This document shows, one piece after another, positions 1 to 8,519 of a DNA stretch of 64,000 nucleotides (positions are counted from its first letter, which is position 1; every line of letters begins with the position of its first letter). Source of the stretch: Altererythrobacter aquiaggeris (lineage in GTDB: Bacteria > Pseudomonadota > Alphaproteobacteria > Sphingomonadales > Sphingomonadaceae); assembly GCF_037154015.1 (NCBI RefSeq), contig NZ_JBANRL010000001.1, positions 2,480,001-2,544,000 of the forward strand, read 5' to 3'. The position numbers were made by a program, and so were the translations under genes. Below the pieces are notes generated by a model that saw only the letters and a list, made by a program, of their open reading frames with translations, was not told the DNA's origin and did not search any database.

Positions 1-1
1 G

Positions 2-1741
2 AAACAAACCATTCCCGCTGCGGATATGGAGGCTGTCGCGGGACAAATGACGCTGCTCTATCCCGAATGGCTTCCGGGCAAGCATGGCCCGCGCGGCGCA
101 ATTGCCGAACTGGTCGATCTGCAGATTACTGCCGGCGGCAAAACCGTGCCGTGGGTGCGTGACAGCTATGATGTGTATGCCTTTCATATCCAGATGCCCG
201 AGGGTGCAGAGGCGCTCGACCTGACGTTCAAGTTCCTGACCCCGGTTCGCAAAAGCGAAGGCCGTGTTTCGGTTACGCCAGAAATGCTCAACCTCCAGTT
301 CGAACAGGTTTCGCTGTACCCGGCGGGATATTACACCCGCCAGATCAAGGTGCAGCCGTCAGTCATTCTGCCCGAAGGGTGGACCGGTGTGGCGGCGCTG
401 GACGGGGCGCAAGTCAGCGGCAACCGGATTGATTACGGCATCACCGATTATGAAACGCTGATCGATTCGCCGATGTTTGCGGGCAAATATTACCGTAAAT
501 TCGATCTGGGCAACAATGTGACGCTGAATGTGATGGCCGACGAACCATCCAGTCTGGAAGCTCCGCCCGCCGCGATCGCAGCGCACACACGGCTGGTTGA
601 CGAAGCCATCGCGCTGTTCGGATCGCGCCATTTCGACCGTTACGAATTTCTGCTGGGGCTGACCGACAAGCTGGGCGGTATCGGGCTGGAACACCACCGG
701 AGCAGCGAAAATACGCTGGACCCGGATTACTTTACCGACTGGGACAATAACCAGCATCAGCGCGGACTGCTACCGCACGAGATCGTCCACAGCTGGAATG
801 GCAAATTCCGCCGTCCCGAAGGGATGTGGACACCCGATTTCCGCACACCGATGGTGGGCAATCTCCTGTGGCTGTACGAAGGCCAGACCAGCTATTGGGA
901 TCTGGTGCTGCTGGCCCGTTCGGGCATGGCACCCAATGAGATGGTGCTGGGCGAAATTGCCCGCATGGCAGGGTTTTATTCCGAACAGGCCGGGCGCCGC
1001 TGGCGTTCTGTCGAAGATACGACGCTCGACCCGATAATGGCGGCGCGCAAGCCCAAGCCATTCGCATCGCTGTCACGCGGAGAGGATTATTACGCCGAAG
1101 GTGCGCTTGTATGGCTGGCCGCCGATATGAAAATCCGCGAACTGACCAAGGGCAAGCGTTCGCTCGATGATTTTGCCAGGGCGTTCTTCGGCATCCGCGA
1201 CGGCGATTGGGGCCAGGTCACGTATGATTTCGGCGATGTGGTCGCAGAGCTTGACAAGGTCGCCCCCTATGACTGGGCAGATTTCCTCGACACGCGGCTT
1301 CGCCAGCCCGCCCAGCCGGCGCCGATCGATGGCGTCACCTGGGGCGGTTACCGGTTGGTGTGGAAAGACGAGCCCAACGTATATGACAAGGCGCGCTATG
1401 CAGAATCGGGGACTGCCGGCCTCGCGCATTCGCTGGGCATTTCCGTGACCAAGACAGGCAGTGTTTCAGGTGTAATGTGGGACAGCCCGGCGCACGATGC
1501 AGGATTGGTCAATGACGTGGAAATCATCGCAGTGGATGGATTGGAATATTCGGCAAAGCGCCTCGAAGAAGCCATTACCGCGGCGAAGACAACCGGAACC
1601 GTCAACCTGCTGACAAAACGCGGTGACCGTTACGAACAGCTTGCAATCCCTTACACCGGCGGCCTGCGCTATCCGCATCTGGAAAAAGCGGTGAACGGCG
1701 CCGCCCCGCTCGACCAGCTGATGATGCCGCTGGCAGATTAG
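2..1741 (+). CDS. M61 family metallopeptidase (glycyl aminopeptidase-like), 5' truncated by window edge
   Basis: Zinc aminopeptidase of the M61 family, probably exported, acting on N-terminal residues of peptides. The zinc motif HEIVH lies near nt 776-790, followed by a downstream Glu in the LWLYEGQT segment. A C-terminal PDZ-like domain (about nt 1440-1640, with SPAHDAGL and DVEIIAVDG) is typical of the family. The reading frame is open from nt 2, and the residues before the first ATG (nt 26) fit the conserved start of the family's N-terminal domain. The true start and any signal peptide are therefore upstream of the window, and the ATG at 26 is not the start. Family call is firm; substrate is unknown. 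Confidence 0.9.
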   Translation, partial: KQTIPAADMEAVAGQMTLLYPEWLPGKHGPRGAIAELVDLQITAGGKTVPWVRDSYDVYAFHIQMPEGAEALDLTFKFLTPVRKSEGRVSVTPEMLNLQFEQVSLYPAGYYTRQIKVQPSVILPEGWTGVAALDGAQVSGNRIDYGITDYETLIDSPMFAGKYYRKFDLGNNVTLNVMADEPSSLEAPPAAIAAHTRLVDEAIALFGSRHFDRYEFLLGLTDKLGGIGLEHHRSSENTLDPDYFTDWDNNQHQRGLLPHEIVHSWNGKFRRPEGMWTPDFRTPMVGNLLWLYEGQTSYWDLVLLARSGMAPNEMVLGEIARMAGFYSEQAGRRWRSVEDTTLDPIMAARKPKPFASLSRGEDYYAEGALVWLAADMKIRELTKGKRSLDDFARAFFGIRDGDWGQVTYDFGDVVAELDKVAPYDWADFLDTRLRQPAQPAPIDGVTWGGYRLVWKDEPNVYDKARYAESGTAGLAHSLGISVTKTGSVSGVMWDSPAHDAGLVNDVEIIAVDGLEYSAKRLEEAITAAKTTGTVNLLTKRGDRYEQLAIPYTGGLRYPHLEKAVNGAAPLDQLMMPLAD

Positions 1742-1789
1742 GCAGAATGTTTGTTGCTGCAGCGCAGCAACGGGGCTAATGGCGCTGCT

Positions 1790-2320
1790 ATGCAAATCGA
1801 CAAGATCCCGACCGGCGATAATCCGCCCGAAAGCCTGAACGTTATCATCGAAGTGCCCACCGGGGGCGAACCGGTGAAGTATGAATTCGACAAGGCATCG
1901 GGCGCGTTGTTCGTTGACCGTATCCTGCACACACCCATGCGCTATCCGGCCAATTACGGTTTTATCCCGCATACGCTGTCGCCCGACGGGGATCCGCTCG
2001 ACGCGCTGGTGATTGCGCGCAGCCCGTTTATCGCCGGCTGTGTCGTGCGCGCACGCCCGATCGGCGTGCTCAATCTGGAAGACGAACACGGCGGCGACGA
2101 GAAAGTGATCTGTGTACCCGTCGATACAACATTCCCGTATTATTCGGATGTTGGCGAAACCAAGGACCTACCTTCGATCATTTTCCAGCAAATCGAGCAT
2201 TTCTTTACGCATTACAAAGATCTGGAAGCCGAAAAGTGGGTCCGTGTCGGCCTGTGGGGCGATGCGGCGGAGGCGCGCAAAGTTGTTCTCGAATCGATAG
2301 AGCGCGCCAGACAGGCGTAA
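1790..2320 (+). CDS. ppa: Inorganic pyrophosphatase (family I)
   Basis: Cytoplasmic enzyme that hydrolyses pyrophosphate to phosphate and drives nucleotide and polymer synthesis. The 176-residue protein has the hexameric bacterial length and carries the metal-binding motif DGDPLDAL, with YEFDK and HTPMRYPANYGFIP before it. The ATG at 1790 gives the standard start MQIDKIP; an in-frame start at 1751 would add 13 residues not usual in the family. The gene ends two bases before the convergent mscS-like gene. Confidence 0.96.
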   Translation: MQIDKIPTGDNPPESLNVIIEVPTGGEPVKYEFDKASGALFVDRILHTPMRYPANYGFIPHTLSPDGDPLDALVIARSPFIAGCVVRARPIGVLNLEDEHGGDEKVICVPVDTTFPYYSDVGETKDLPSIIFQQIEHFFTHYKDLEAEKWVRVGLWGDAAEARKVVLESIERARQA

Positions 2321-2322
2321 GT

Positions 2323-3717
2323 TTATTCGACCGGACGCGAATGATCGAGCAGGTCGTCCGCATCGGGACCGCTTGATCTTTCAGCTTCGACCATCTGCGC
2401 GATTTCGTCTTTCGCCGTCACATCGATCGTCTCGTCCTGCACCGGCTTCCGCTTGAGTTTGGCCGCTTCGGTTTTGGCATTTTCCCTGATTGTCCCGCTT
2501 TCGACATTCTCGAACGGCAGCGGCGTGCCTGCATCGAAGCGCAGGCGGTAGATCGGCTCGGGCAAGGCGAAGCCGGCGCATTCCAGCGCATCTTTTACCG
2601 CCGGGATCGATTTGCTGCGCGCCTTGAAGAAATCGGTTTCGCGCTGATCGATCCAGCCGAGAAAGCGCACCACGATATTGGAATCGCCGACCTGTTCGAT
2701 CCGGGCTTCGGGTGCGGGATCGCTCGAAATGAACGGCAAACCTGCGAGCGTTTCGATCCCCAGTTTGCGCGCGGCGCGCGGATCGTCATCGGCATCGACA
2801 CCCAGTTCGAATTCAAAGCGGCGCTGCGGGTTGGTGGTGTAATTCAGGATCACCGCCTTGAAGACGGTGGAATTGGGAATCCGCAGATGGTTTCCATCCA
2901 GCGTCATCATGACTGTGGCGCGGCTGGTCAGCCGGATAATCCGCCCTTCAAGATCGTCGATCAGAACATGATCGTTCGCGCGGAACGGCTGGCGCAGCGA
3001 CAACATCAGCGACGCCACATAATTTTCGACCGTATCGCGCATCGCGAAACCGAGCGCAAGCCCGATCACGCCCGCCCCGCCGAGCACTGCGCCCAGCAGC
3101 GCGGTCGCGCCGATTATGTCGAGCGCGATCACGATACCGCCGATCACGAACACCGCCCGGATCGCCGTTGCGATAAGCTCCGCCAAAAATGAATTCGGCA
3201 TGATCTTGCGCCACAGACCGGTAAGCCCGGCAATCAGATAACCGATCAGCGCAATCACCAGCGCAACCAGCAAGGCCACCCCGATAAGCGGCAGCAACGC
3301 CATGAATTTGGCAAAACGGTCTTTCAGGCCGCCCAGATTTTCGAGATTTTCGCCAACCGAAATATCCCGCTCCAGATCGCTTTCAAGCGTCACCACGCCG
3401 TCCACACGCGACACGATTTCTGTCGCCCGGCTAATGTCTTTTTCAGAGGGAACCGTACCTGAAAGCGTCACCACGCCCTCAGTCACGGTCACATTTACGC
3501 CGGCAAGTTCGGGTATCTCGGCAAAAATAGCCTTCAGGCGAGAGGTTATCCGGTCATCTTCGCCATTGTCCTGCTGATTGTCGATGACCGCTGCGGGAGC
3601 GGCAGGCTCGGCCGTTGTCGCAGCTGCCGGCACAAGTGCCATGGCGGGCTGTGCTGTCATCAATGACACCGCACAGGCGGCCAGCACCGCGGCAGACAGG
3701 AAGTTGAGTAATTTCAT
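2323..3717 (-). CDS. BON-domain MscS-type mechanosensitive channel
   Basis: Inner-membrane mechanosensitive channel of the small-conductance family. From the ATG at 3717 (MKLLNFL) the protein opens with a signal peptide, then a periplasmic BON domain (about residues 50-110, with VTVTEGVVTLSGTV), hydrophobic helices, and the MscS pore/beta domain (GLALGFAMRDTVENY, then VLIDDLEGRI). The acidic C-terminal tail is low complexity. Upstream, a 12-bp GC-rich repeat is in frame and would add 18 residues if translation began at 3771; the signal peptide argues for 3717. BON fusions may anchor the channel to the envelope (inference). Confidence 0.88.
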   Translation of the reverse strand: MKLLNFLSAAVLAACAVSLMTAQPAMALVPAAATTAEPAAPAAVIDNQQDNGEDDRITSRLKAIFAEIPELAGVNVTVTEGVVTLSGTVPSEKDISRATEIVSRVDGVVTLESDLERDISVGENLENLGGLKDRFAKFMALLPLIGVALLVALVIALIGYLIAGLTGLWRKIMPNSFLAELIATAIRAVFVIGGIVIALDIIGATALLGAVLGGAGVIGLALGFAMRDTVENYVASLMLSLRQPFRANDHVLIDDLEGRIIRLTSRATVMMTLDGNHLRIPNSTVFKAVILNYTTNPQRRFEFELGVDADDDPRAARKLGIETLAGLPFISSDPAPEARIEQVGDSNIVVRFLGWIDQRETDFFKARSKSIPAVKDALECAGFALPEPIYRLRFDAGTPLPFENVESGTIRENAKTEAAKLKRKPVQDETIDVTAKDEIAQMVEAERSSGPDADDLLDHSRPVE

Positions 3718-3728
3718 GACCGGCCCCG

Positions 3729-3784
3729 CGCACACGCCAGCGCACAGGCCCGCGCGCACGCCCGCGCGCACGCCAGTGCACAGG
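3729..3784. repeat. 12-bp GC-rich tandem repeat, about 4.7 copies
   Basis: Units CGCACACGCCAG, CGCACAGGCCCG, CGCGCACGCCCG and CGCGCACGCCAG follow one another, with a partial fifth copy. The array lies 12-67 bases upstream of the chosen start of the MscS-like gene. Read on the minus strand it is open in that gene's frame and would encode alternating Ala-Gly and Arg/Cys residues, so it may be leader sequence or an optional N-terminal extension. Confidence 0.85.
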
Positions 3785-3814
3785 GGGGCCGTGGGGGCCG
3801 CATTTGCAGAAACG

Positions 3815-4207
3815 TCAGTTCCCTGAAACCAGCGAGAACAGACCGGTCAGCACGACGGGCAGTCCGATGGCTGCTACCCATAAAAGCGTAACGGAACGTT
3901 TGAATGCACCCGAATGGGAGGGATCGGCAGCTTGGGTATCGTCGAGTTTTTCCCATCGCTTCTCAAATGCACGGCAGGCCGGAATTATCCCGCCAACCAG
4001 AACGACAAGCGCCAGATAAGGCAGGATCGAGGTGCCCTCGCCCTTGATGGATTCGACCGTCAGAAAAATCTGCAGACCGGTATAGACCAGCAGACCCCAC
4101 GCCACGTGGTCGCTGATCTTCTTTCGCCAGTCGAGCGTCCTGCCCTGTTTGGCTGGTACCGCAGCCTTGCCTGCCATGGAATGCGAGTGTGGCAATGTTT
4201 TCGCCAT
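3815..4207 (-). CDS. Small membrane protein of unknown function
   Basis: 130-residue protein that I do not recognise. It has a hydrophilic N-terminus rich in His and Lys (about residues 1-30), then three hydrophobic segments (around WGLLVYTGLQIFLTV, ILPYLALVVLVGGII and LLWVAAIGLPVVLTG). A charged loop (FEKRWEKLDD) sits between the second and third. The ATG at 4207 follows a good ribosome site (GAGGAAG); a longer frame to 4324 lacks one. The gene stands alone between the mscS-like gene and lptB, which is on the other strand. Confidence 0.7.
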   Translation of the reverse strand: MAKTLPHSHSMAGKAAVPAKQGRTLDWRKKISDHVAWGLLVYTGLQIFLTVESIKGEGTSILPYLALVVLVGGIIPACRAFEKRWEKLDDTQAADPSHSGAFKRSVTLLWVAAIGLPVVLTGLFSLVSGN

Positions 4208-4389
4208 CGTAGCTTCCTCTTTATCTCTCCAGACCGGATTAAAACAGATGGTCGCCGTGTGATCAAGGGCAGAAACCATCTGCGTGGTGCAAACCGCCCG
4301 CGGCAATCCTGCCGTTCCATGCACGAAGCCTGCCAGTTTTCTGCGATTGCGGGTTTCCTGCGGACTGGATGACGGTTAGACTTGTGCAT

Positions 4390-5187
4390 ATGAGCGCATT
4401 TGACGACACATCCCCCCTGCAGGACAACGTCCACCTGGACGAAGGCGCTGCGCCGCCCATCCCGCAAGGCGGGCTGGAAGTCGTGTCGATTGCCAAAAGC
4501 TACGACAAACGTGCTGTCCTTACCGATATTTCGCTGACTGTCGGCAAGGGCGAAGTGCTGGGCCTGCTGGGCCCCAACGGCGCGGGCAAGACGACGTGTT
4601 TCTACAGCATCATGGGGCTTGTCCGCCCTGACGAAGGCCGGATCCTGATGGACGGCGAAGATGTCACAAAATTGCCGATGTATCGCCGCGCGATCTTGGG
4701 CCTGGGTTATCTACCGCAGGAAACCAGTATTTTTCGCGGTATGACAGTCGAACAGAATATCAACGCCGTGCTGGAAATGGTCGAGCCCGACAAGCAAACG
4801 CGCGCTGCCGAGCTTGAGCGCCTGCTTGACGAGTTCGGCCTGACCCGGCTGCGTTCCAGCCCCGCGATGGCGCTGTCGGGCGGTGAACGCCGCCGCTGCG
4901 AAATTGCCCGCGCGCTGGCGGCAAAGCCATCGATCATGCTGCTGGACGAACCGTTCGCCGGGATCGATCCGCTGTCGATCAGCGATATTCGCGATCTGGT
5001 AAAAGACCTGAAAACGCGCGGGATCGGGGTGCTAATCACCGACCACAATGTCCGCGAGACGCTGGAAATCGTTGACCGCGCCTGCATCATATATGGCGGG
5101 CAAGTGCTGTTCGCCGGGACGCCTGAAGATCTTGTGGCCGACGAAAACGTCCGGCGACTGTATCTGGGTGAAGGGTTTACACTCTGA
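4390..5187 (+). CDS. lptB: LPS export ABC transporter ATP-binding protein LptB
   Basis: Cytoplasmic ATPase of the LptBFG transporter that pulls lipid A-core or related glycolipids from the inner membrane toward the outer membrane. It shows Walker A (GPNGAGKTT), the ABC signature (LSGGERRR), Walker B (IMLLDEPFAGID) and the H-loop (ITDHN). About 30 N-terminal residues precede the ABC domain. Starts at 4369 or 4390 are both possible and neither has a strong ribosome site. It is followed 26 bases later by rpoN, the usual lptB-rpoN arrangement of proteobacteria. Confidence 0.94.
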   Translation: MSAFDDTSPLQDNVHLDEGAAPPIPQGGLEVVSIAKSYDKRAVLTDISLTVGKGEVLGLLGPNGAGKTTCFYSIMGLVRPDEGRILMDGEDVTKLPMYRRAILGLGYLPQETSIFRGMTVEQNINAVLEMVEPDKQTRAAELERLLDEFGLTRLRSSPAMALSGGERRRCEIARALAAKPSIMLLDEPFAGIDPLSISDIRDLVKDLKTRGIGVLITDHNVRETLEIVDRACIIYGGQVLFAGTPEDLVADENVRRLYLGEGFTL

Positions 5188-5213
5188 TGCAAAGTCCAGC
5201 CGGCAACTGACCC

Positions 5214-6686
5214 ATGGCGCTGGGCCCCCGCCTCGACCTCAGGCAATCACAATCTCTGGTGATGACGCCGCAATTGCAGCAAGCGATCAAGCTGCTGGCA
5301 TTGTCCAACCTCGAGATTGAAGCCTTTATCGGCGATGCACTGGAATCCAACCCGCTGCTCGAAGCGGGCGAAACCGGCGACCGTGCCGCCGAAGCAGGCG
5401 AAATGCCGTCCTCCGCAGAAGAAAGCGCCACCGACAGTCTGTTCGAAAATGGTCCTGGCGACGGCGACCGCCCGCTGGATGTGTCGCCCGAGGCATTGCA
5501 TGGCGACAGAAATCCCGGCGATGCCGACTGGGGTAGCGCCGCATCTTCGGGCGGATCGGATGATATCATGTCGATCGACGAGCGCGGCGAAGGTGATATC
5601 ACGCTGGCACAGCATCTGGAGCAGCAGGTCGGCACTGTCGCCACTACGCCCAAAGAACTGTTTATCGCCCGCCATCTGATCGGCCAGCTGGACGAAGCCG
5701 GCTATCTCACTGCAAGCCCCGGCGATATCGCCGAGCAGCTGAAGGTCGAAGCGGGCCAGGTGGAAAGCGCGCTGGTTGTCGTCCAGTCGCTCGATCCGAC
5801 AGGCGTTGGGGCGCGCACGCTCAGCGAATGTCTGGCGCTTCAGGCGCGCGAAGCTGACCGCTACGATCCCTGTATGGCACGGCTGATCGATAATCTCGAT
5901 CTGGTTGCCAAAGGCAGCTTCGCCCAGCTTCGCCGGATGTGCGATGTGGACGATGAAGATTTCGCCGATATGCTCAACGAATTGCGAAGCTATGACCCCA
6001 AACCGGGCTTGCGCTTTTCCAGCGGCGGCGGCGAGGCGGTTGTGCCCGACATATTGATCGCTGCGGATGACGCGGACGGATGGAAAATCGCGCTAAACGA
6101 AGCGACGCTGCCGCGGCTGGTGGTCAACCGGTCCTATTACGTGGAATTGCGCGAAGGGTGTCAGGATAAAGACAGCAAAGCCTGGCTGAACGAAAAACTG
6201 ACCGATGCCAACTGGCTGCTGAAAGCGCTCGACCAGCGGCAGAAGACCATCTTGAAAGTCGCCGCGGAAATTGTGAAGCGGCAGGGCGGGTTTTTCCGCA
6301 AGGGCGTGTCCGCGCTGAGGCCGCTGACGCTCAAAACCGTCGCCGATGCGATCAAAATGCACGAAAGCACGGTCAGCCGGGTTACCTCGAACAAATACCT
6401 CCACTGCGAGCGCGGCACCTATGAACTGAAGTATTTCTTCACCAGCGGGGTGGGATCGACCGGCGACGGCGGCGATGTGTCGGCCGAAACGGTGAAGGCG
6501 GAGATCCGCAATCTGGTGGACCGCGAAGACGCCAAAAAAATCCTGTCCGACGACCGGCTGGTCGAACTGCTGAAGAAGAAAGGCTTCGATCTGGCGCGGC
6601 GGACAGTGGCCAAATACCGCGAGGCTATCGGGATCGGCAGCAGCGTCCAGCGCAGGCGCCAAAAGAAGCTCGACGCAATGAAATAA
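5214..6686 (+). CDS. rpoN: RNA polymerase sigma-54 factor
   Basis: Alternative sigma factor that recognises -24/-12 promoters and needs AAA+ activators; nitrogen metabolism is the classic target. The 490-residue protein has the Gln/Leu-rich activator region (residues about 10-45, MTPQLQQAIKLLALS), an acidic stretch, the core-binding region, an HTH (TVADAIKMHESTVSRV) and the RpoN box (ARRTVAKYREAIGIGSS) near the C-terminus. It is co-directional with lptB. No ribosome-hibernation factor or PTS gene follows; ctrA does. Confidence 0.97.
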   Translation: MALGPRLDLRQSQSLVMTPQLQQAIKLLALSNLEIEAFIGDALESNPLLEAGETGDRAAEAGEMPSSAEESATDSLFENGPGDGDRPLDVSPEALHGDRNPGDADWGSAASSGGSDDIMSIDERGEGDITLAQHLEQQVGTVATTPKELFIARHLIGQLDEAGYLTASPGDIAEQLKVEAGQVESALVVVQSLDPTGVGARTLSECLALQAREADRYDPCMARLIDNLDLVAKGSFAQLRRMCDVDDEDFADMLNELRSYDPKPGLRFSSGGGEAVVPDILIAADDADGWKIALNEATLPRLVVNRSYYVELREGCQDKDSKAWLNEKLTDANWLLKALDQRQKTILKVAAEIVKRQGGFFRKGVSALRPLTLKTVADAIKMHESTVSRVTSNKYLHCERGTYELKYFFTSGVGSTGDGGDVSAETVKAEIRNLVDREDAKKILSDDRLVELLKKKGFDLARRTVAKYREAIGIGSSVQRRRQKKLDAMK

Positions 6687-6840
6687 GCACCGCGCGACTC
6701 GCTGGAAATGCTGGGTTTACTCTAAATTAACCTTTTCTGTTCAGAACTTGTGTGGTTAATACAGGTCAATACCTCTTACGGAGGGGTTACCGGCCAGGGA
6801 CGACCGGTTACGGTTTTAATGGGTGAAAGGGGATTATCCC
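6687..6840 (+). promoter_or_regulatory. ctrA upstream region with TTAACC half-site
   Basis: This 154-base gap between rpoN and ctrA holds a TTAACC motif at 6727-6732, matching one half of the CtrA recognition sequence, and a second TTAA about 25 bases on. The spacing does not match the full TTAA-N7-TTAA site. Autoregulation by CtrA is known in Caulobacter, so the motif is plausible but weak. A ribosome site (AAAGGGG) lies just ahead of the start. Confidence 0.3.
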
Positions 6841-7536
6841 ATGCGAGTGCTGTTGATTGAAGACGAGCCGACGACGTCGAAAGCCATCGAGCTTATGCTT
6901 ACGACGGAAGGCTTCAACGTCTATTCCACTGATCTGGGTGAAGAGGGTTTGGACCTCGGCAAGCTGTATGATTACGACATCATCCTGCTCGATCTGAACC
7001 TGCCCGACATGCACGGCTATGATGTGCTCAAGAAATTGCGCGTCGCCAAGGTTCAGACGCCGGTTCTGATCCTGTCCGGTATTGCCGAAATGGACAGCAA
7101 GATCCGCAGCTTCGGCTTCGGTGCCGATGATTACGTGACCAAGCCTTTCCACCGTGAAGAACTGGTTGCCCGCATTCACGCCGTTGTTCGCCGTTCGAAG
7201 GGCCACAGCCAGTCGGTCATCCGCACCGGCAAACTTGCAGTGAACCTCGATGCCAAAACCGTCGAAGTAGATACCGCCCGCGTTCACCTGACGGGCAAGG
7301 AATATGCCATGCTCGAACTGCTGAGCTTGCGCAAAGGCACCACGCTGACCAAGGAAATGTTCCTCAACCACCTGTATGGCGGAATGGACGAACCCGAACT
7401 CAAGATTATCGACGTGTTCATCTGCAAGCTGCGTAAAAAACTCAGCCACGCATGCGAAGGCGAAAATTATATCGAAACCGTCTGGGGCCGCGGCTACGTG
7501 CTGCGCGATCCCGACGAACAGGCCGTTGCTGCCTGA
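6841..7536 (+). CDS. ctrA: Cell-cycle response regulator CtrA
   Basis: OmpR-type transcription factor that controls cell-cycle, motility and, in Rhodobacterales, gene transfer agent genes. The 231-residue protein has a receiver domain with phospho-acceptor Asp51 (ILLDLNLPD), acidic pocket EDE near residues 7-9, Lys in the VTKPF segment, and a winged-helix DNA-binding domain from about residue 125 ([15 protein letters not shown]). The ATG at 6841 gives MRVLLIEDE and has a good ribosome site; an ATG at 6823 would add six unconserved residues. Its co-occurrence with divK and a GTA cluster in this window is functionally suggestive. Confidence 0.97.
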   Translation: MRVLLIEDEPTTSKAIELMLTTEGFNVYSTDLGEEGLDLGKLYDYDIILLDLNLPDMHGYDVLKKLRVAKVQTPVLILSGIAEMDSKIRSFGFGADDYVTKPFHREELVARIHAVVRRSKGHSQSVIRTGKLAVNLDAKTVEVDTARVHLTGKEYAMLELLSLRKGTTLTKEMFLNHLYGGMDEPELKIIDVFICKLRKKLSHACEGENYIETVWGRGYVLRDPDEQAVAA

Positions 7537-7574
7537 GCAGATTTCCCAAGTAGCTTCAGTCTTCAGTTAACAGC

Positions 7575-7605
7575 AAACACCCCGGGTAACTCCGGGGTGT
7601 TTCTG
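7575..7605 (+). terminator. Rho-independent terminator of ctrA
   Basis: Perfect 11-bp stem (AAACACCCCGG at 7575-7585 with CCGGGGTGTTT at 7592-7602), a 6-base loop and a short T-rich tail. It begins 38 bases after the ctrA stop. Confidence 0.88.
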
Positions 7606-7762
7606 TTTGGGCGCAGCATCTGGACGGGGTTCGGATCGCGGCAGCCAATAGGGCACCCGGGCGTTTGGGCCGCCGCGCTACCTTGTGCGAGCAAAGCCAG
7701 GCAATGCGGATCCACCGCGCCCGGCGCTTGAGGCGAGGCAAAAGACGCTCTAAGCGCGCGCC

Positions 7763-8479
7763 ATGTCCGCAAACAAACCAGGTGACCCCACAACGCTGAA
7801 CCGCCTTTACGGGCGCACACAGGGCCGCGCGCTGCGGCAAGGCCAGCAGGAACTGCTCGGCACGCTGCTGCCGCAAATCGCTGTGCCTGACGATGGCCCG
7901 GTCACCGCCAAAGCGCTGTTCGGGCAGGACAGGCCGCTGCATTTCGAGATCGGTATCGGCGCGGGCGAGCATCTGGCCTACCGCGCCGATCTGCTGCCCG
8001 ATCACGCATTCATCGGCGCAGAGCCATTCGTCAACGGCATGGTCGGCGCGCTGGGCCATGTGCGCGACGGCGGCTTGACCAATGTGCGGCTGCATCTGGG
8101 CGATGCGCTGGAAGTGCTGGCGCGCATTCCCGACGGCGCTTGCAGCTTTATCTATCTGCTGCACCCCGATCCGTGGCCCAAGGCGCGCCACGCCAAACGG
8201 CGGATGATGAATGACGGCCCGCTCGATCTGATTGCAGCCAAGCTGAAGCCGGGCGGCGAGTTTCGTTTCGGCACCGATCACGACATCTATCTGCGCCACG
8301 CGCTGATGGTGATGCGCCGTCACACCCACCAGTTCAGATGGCTGACCGATGGCCCCGCAAGCTGGCAAAACCGCCCCGGCGGCTGGTGCGAAACCCGCTA
8401 CGAGAAAAAAGCCCGCGATGTATTCGGGCACGAGGTCTGGTATTTTCGCTACCGCCGGCGCCTAACGCCTAACGCCTAA
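7763..8479 (+). CDS. trmB: tRNA (guanine-N7-)-methyltransferase
   Basis: SAM-dependent methyltransferase that forms m7G46 in the variable loop of tRNAs. The 238-residue protein shows the SAM-binding segment FEIGIGAGEH, the acidic GAEPF strand and the family motif HPDPWPKARHAKRRM, ending with a Tyr/Arg-rich tail. Its last three codons and stop are made by the third copy of a 7-bp tandem repeat, so repeat slippage would alter the C-terminus. It stands alone on the plus strand, convergent with the amino-acid permease. Confidence 0.95.
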   Translation: MSANKPGDPTTLNRLYGRTQGRALRQGQQELLGTLLPQIAVPDDGPVTAKALFGQDRPLHFEIGIGAGEHLAYRADLLPDHAFIGAEPFVNGMVGALGHVRDGGLTNVRLHLGDALEVLARIPDGACSFIYLLHPDPWPKARHAKRRMMNDGPLDLIAAKLKPGGEFRFGTDHDIYLRHALMVMRRHTHQFRWLTDGPASWQNRPGGWCETRYEKKARDVFGHEVWYFRYRRRLTPNA

Positions 8480-8493
8480 CGCCTAACGCCTAT
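8459..8493. repeat. 7-bp tandem repeat (CGCCTAA) across the trmB stop codon
   Basis: Four perfect CGCCTAA copies followed by CGCCTAT. The stop of trmB is the TAA of the third copy. Because seven is not a multiple of three, gain or loss of a copy shifts frame, yet TAA recurs in every copy. Confidence 0.9.
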
Positions 8494-8519
8494 CAGCCGG
8501 AAGCGGCGGAAGCGGCGGC

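Noticed and set aside
6687-6840. Full CtrA site TTAA-N7-TTAA upstream of ctrA
   Set aside because: Two TTAA elements occur but about 22 bases apart, not 7; only a half-site is reported.
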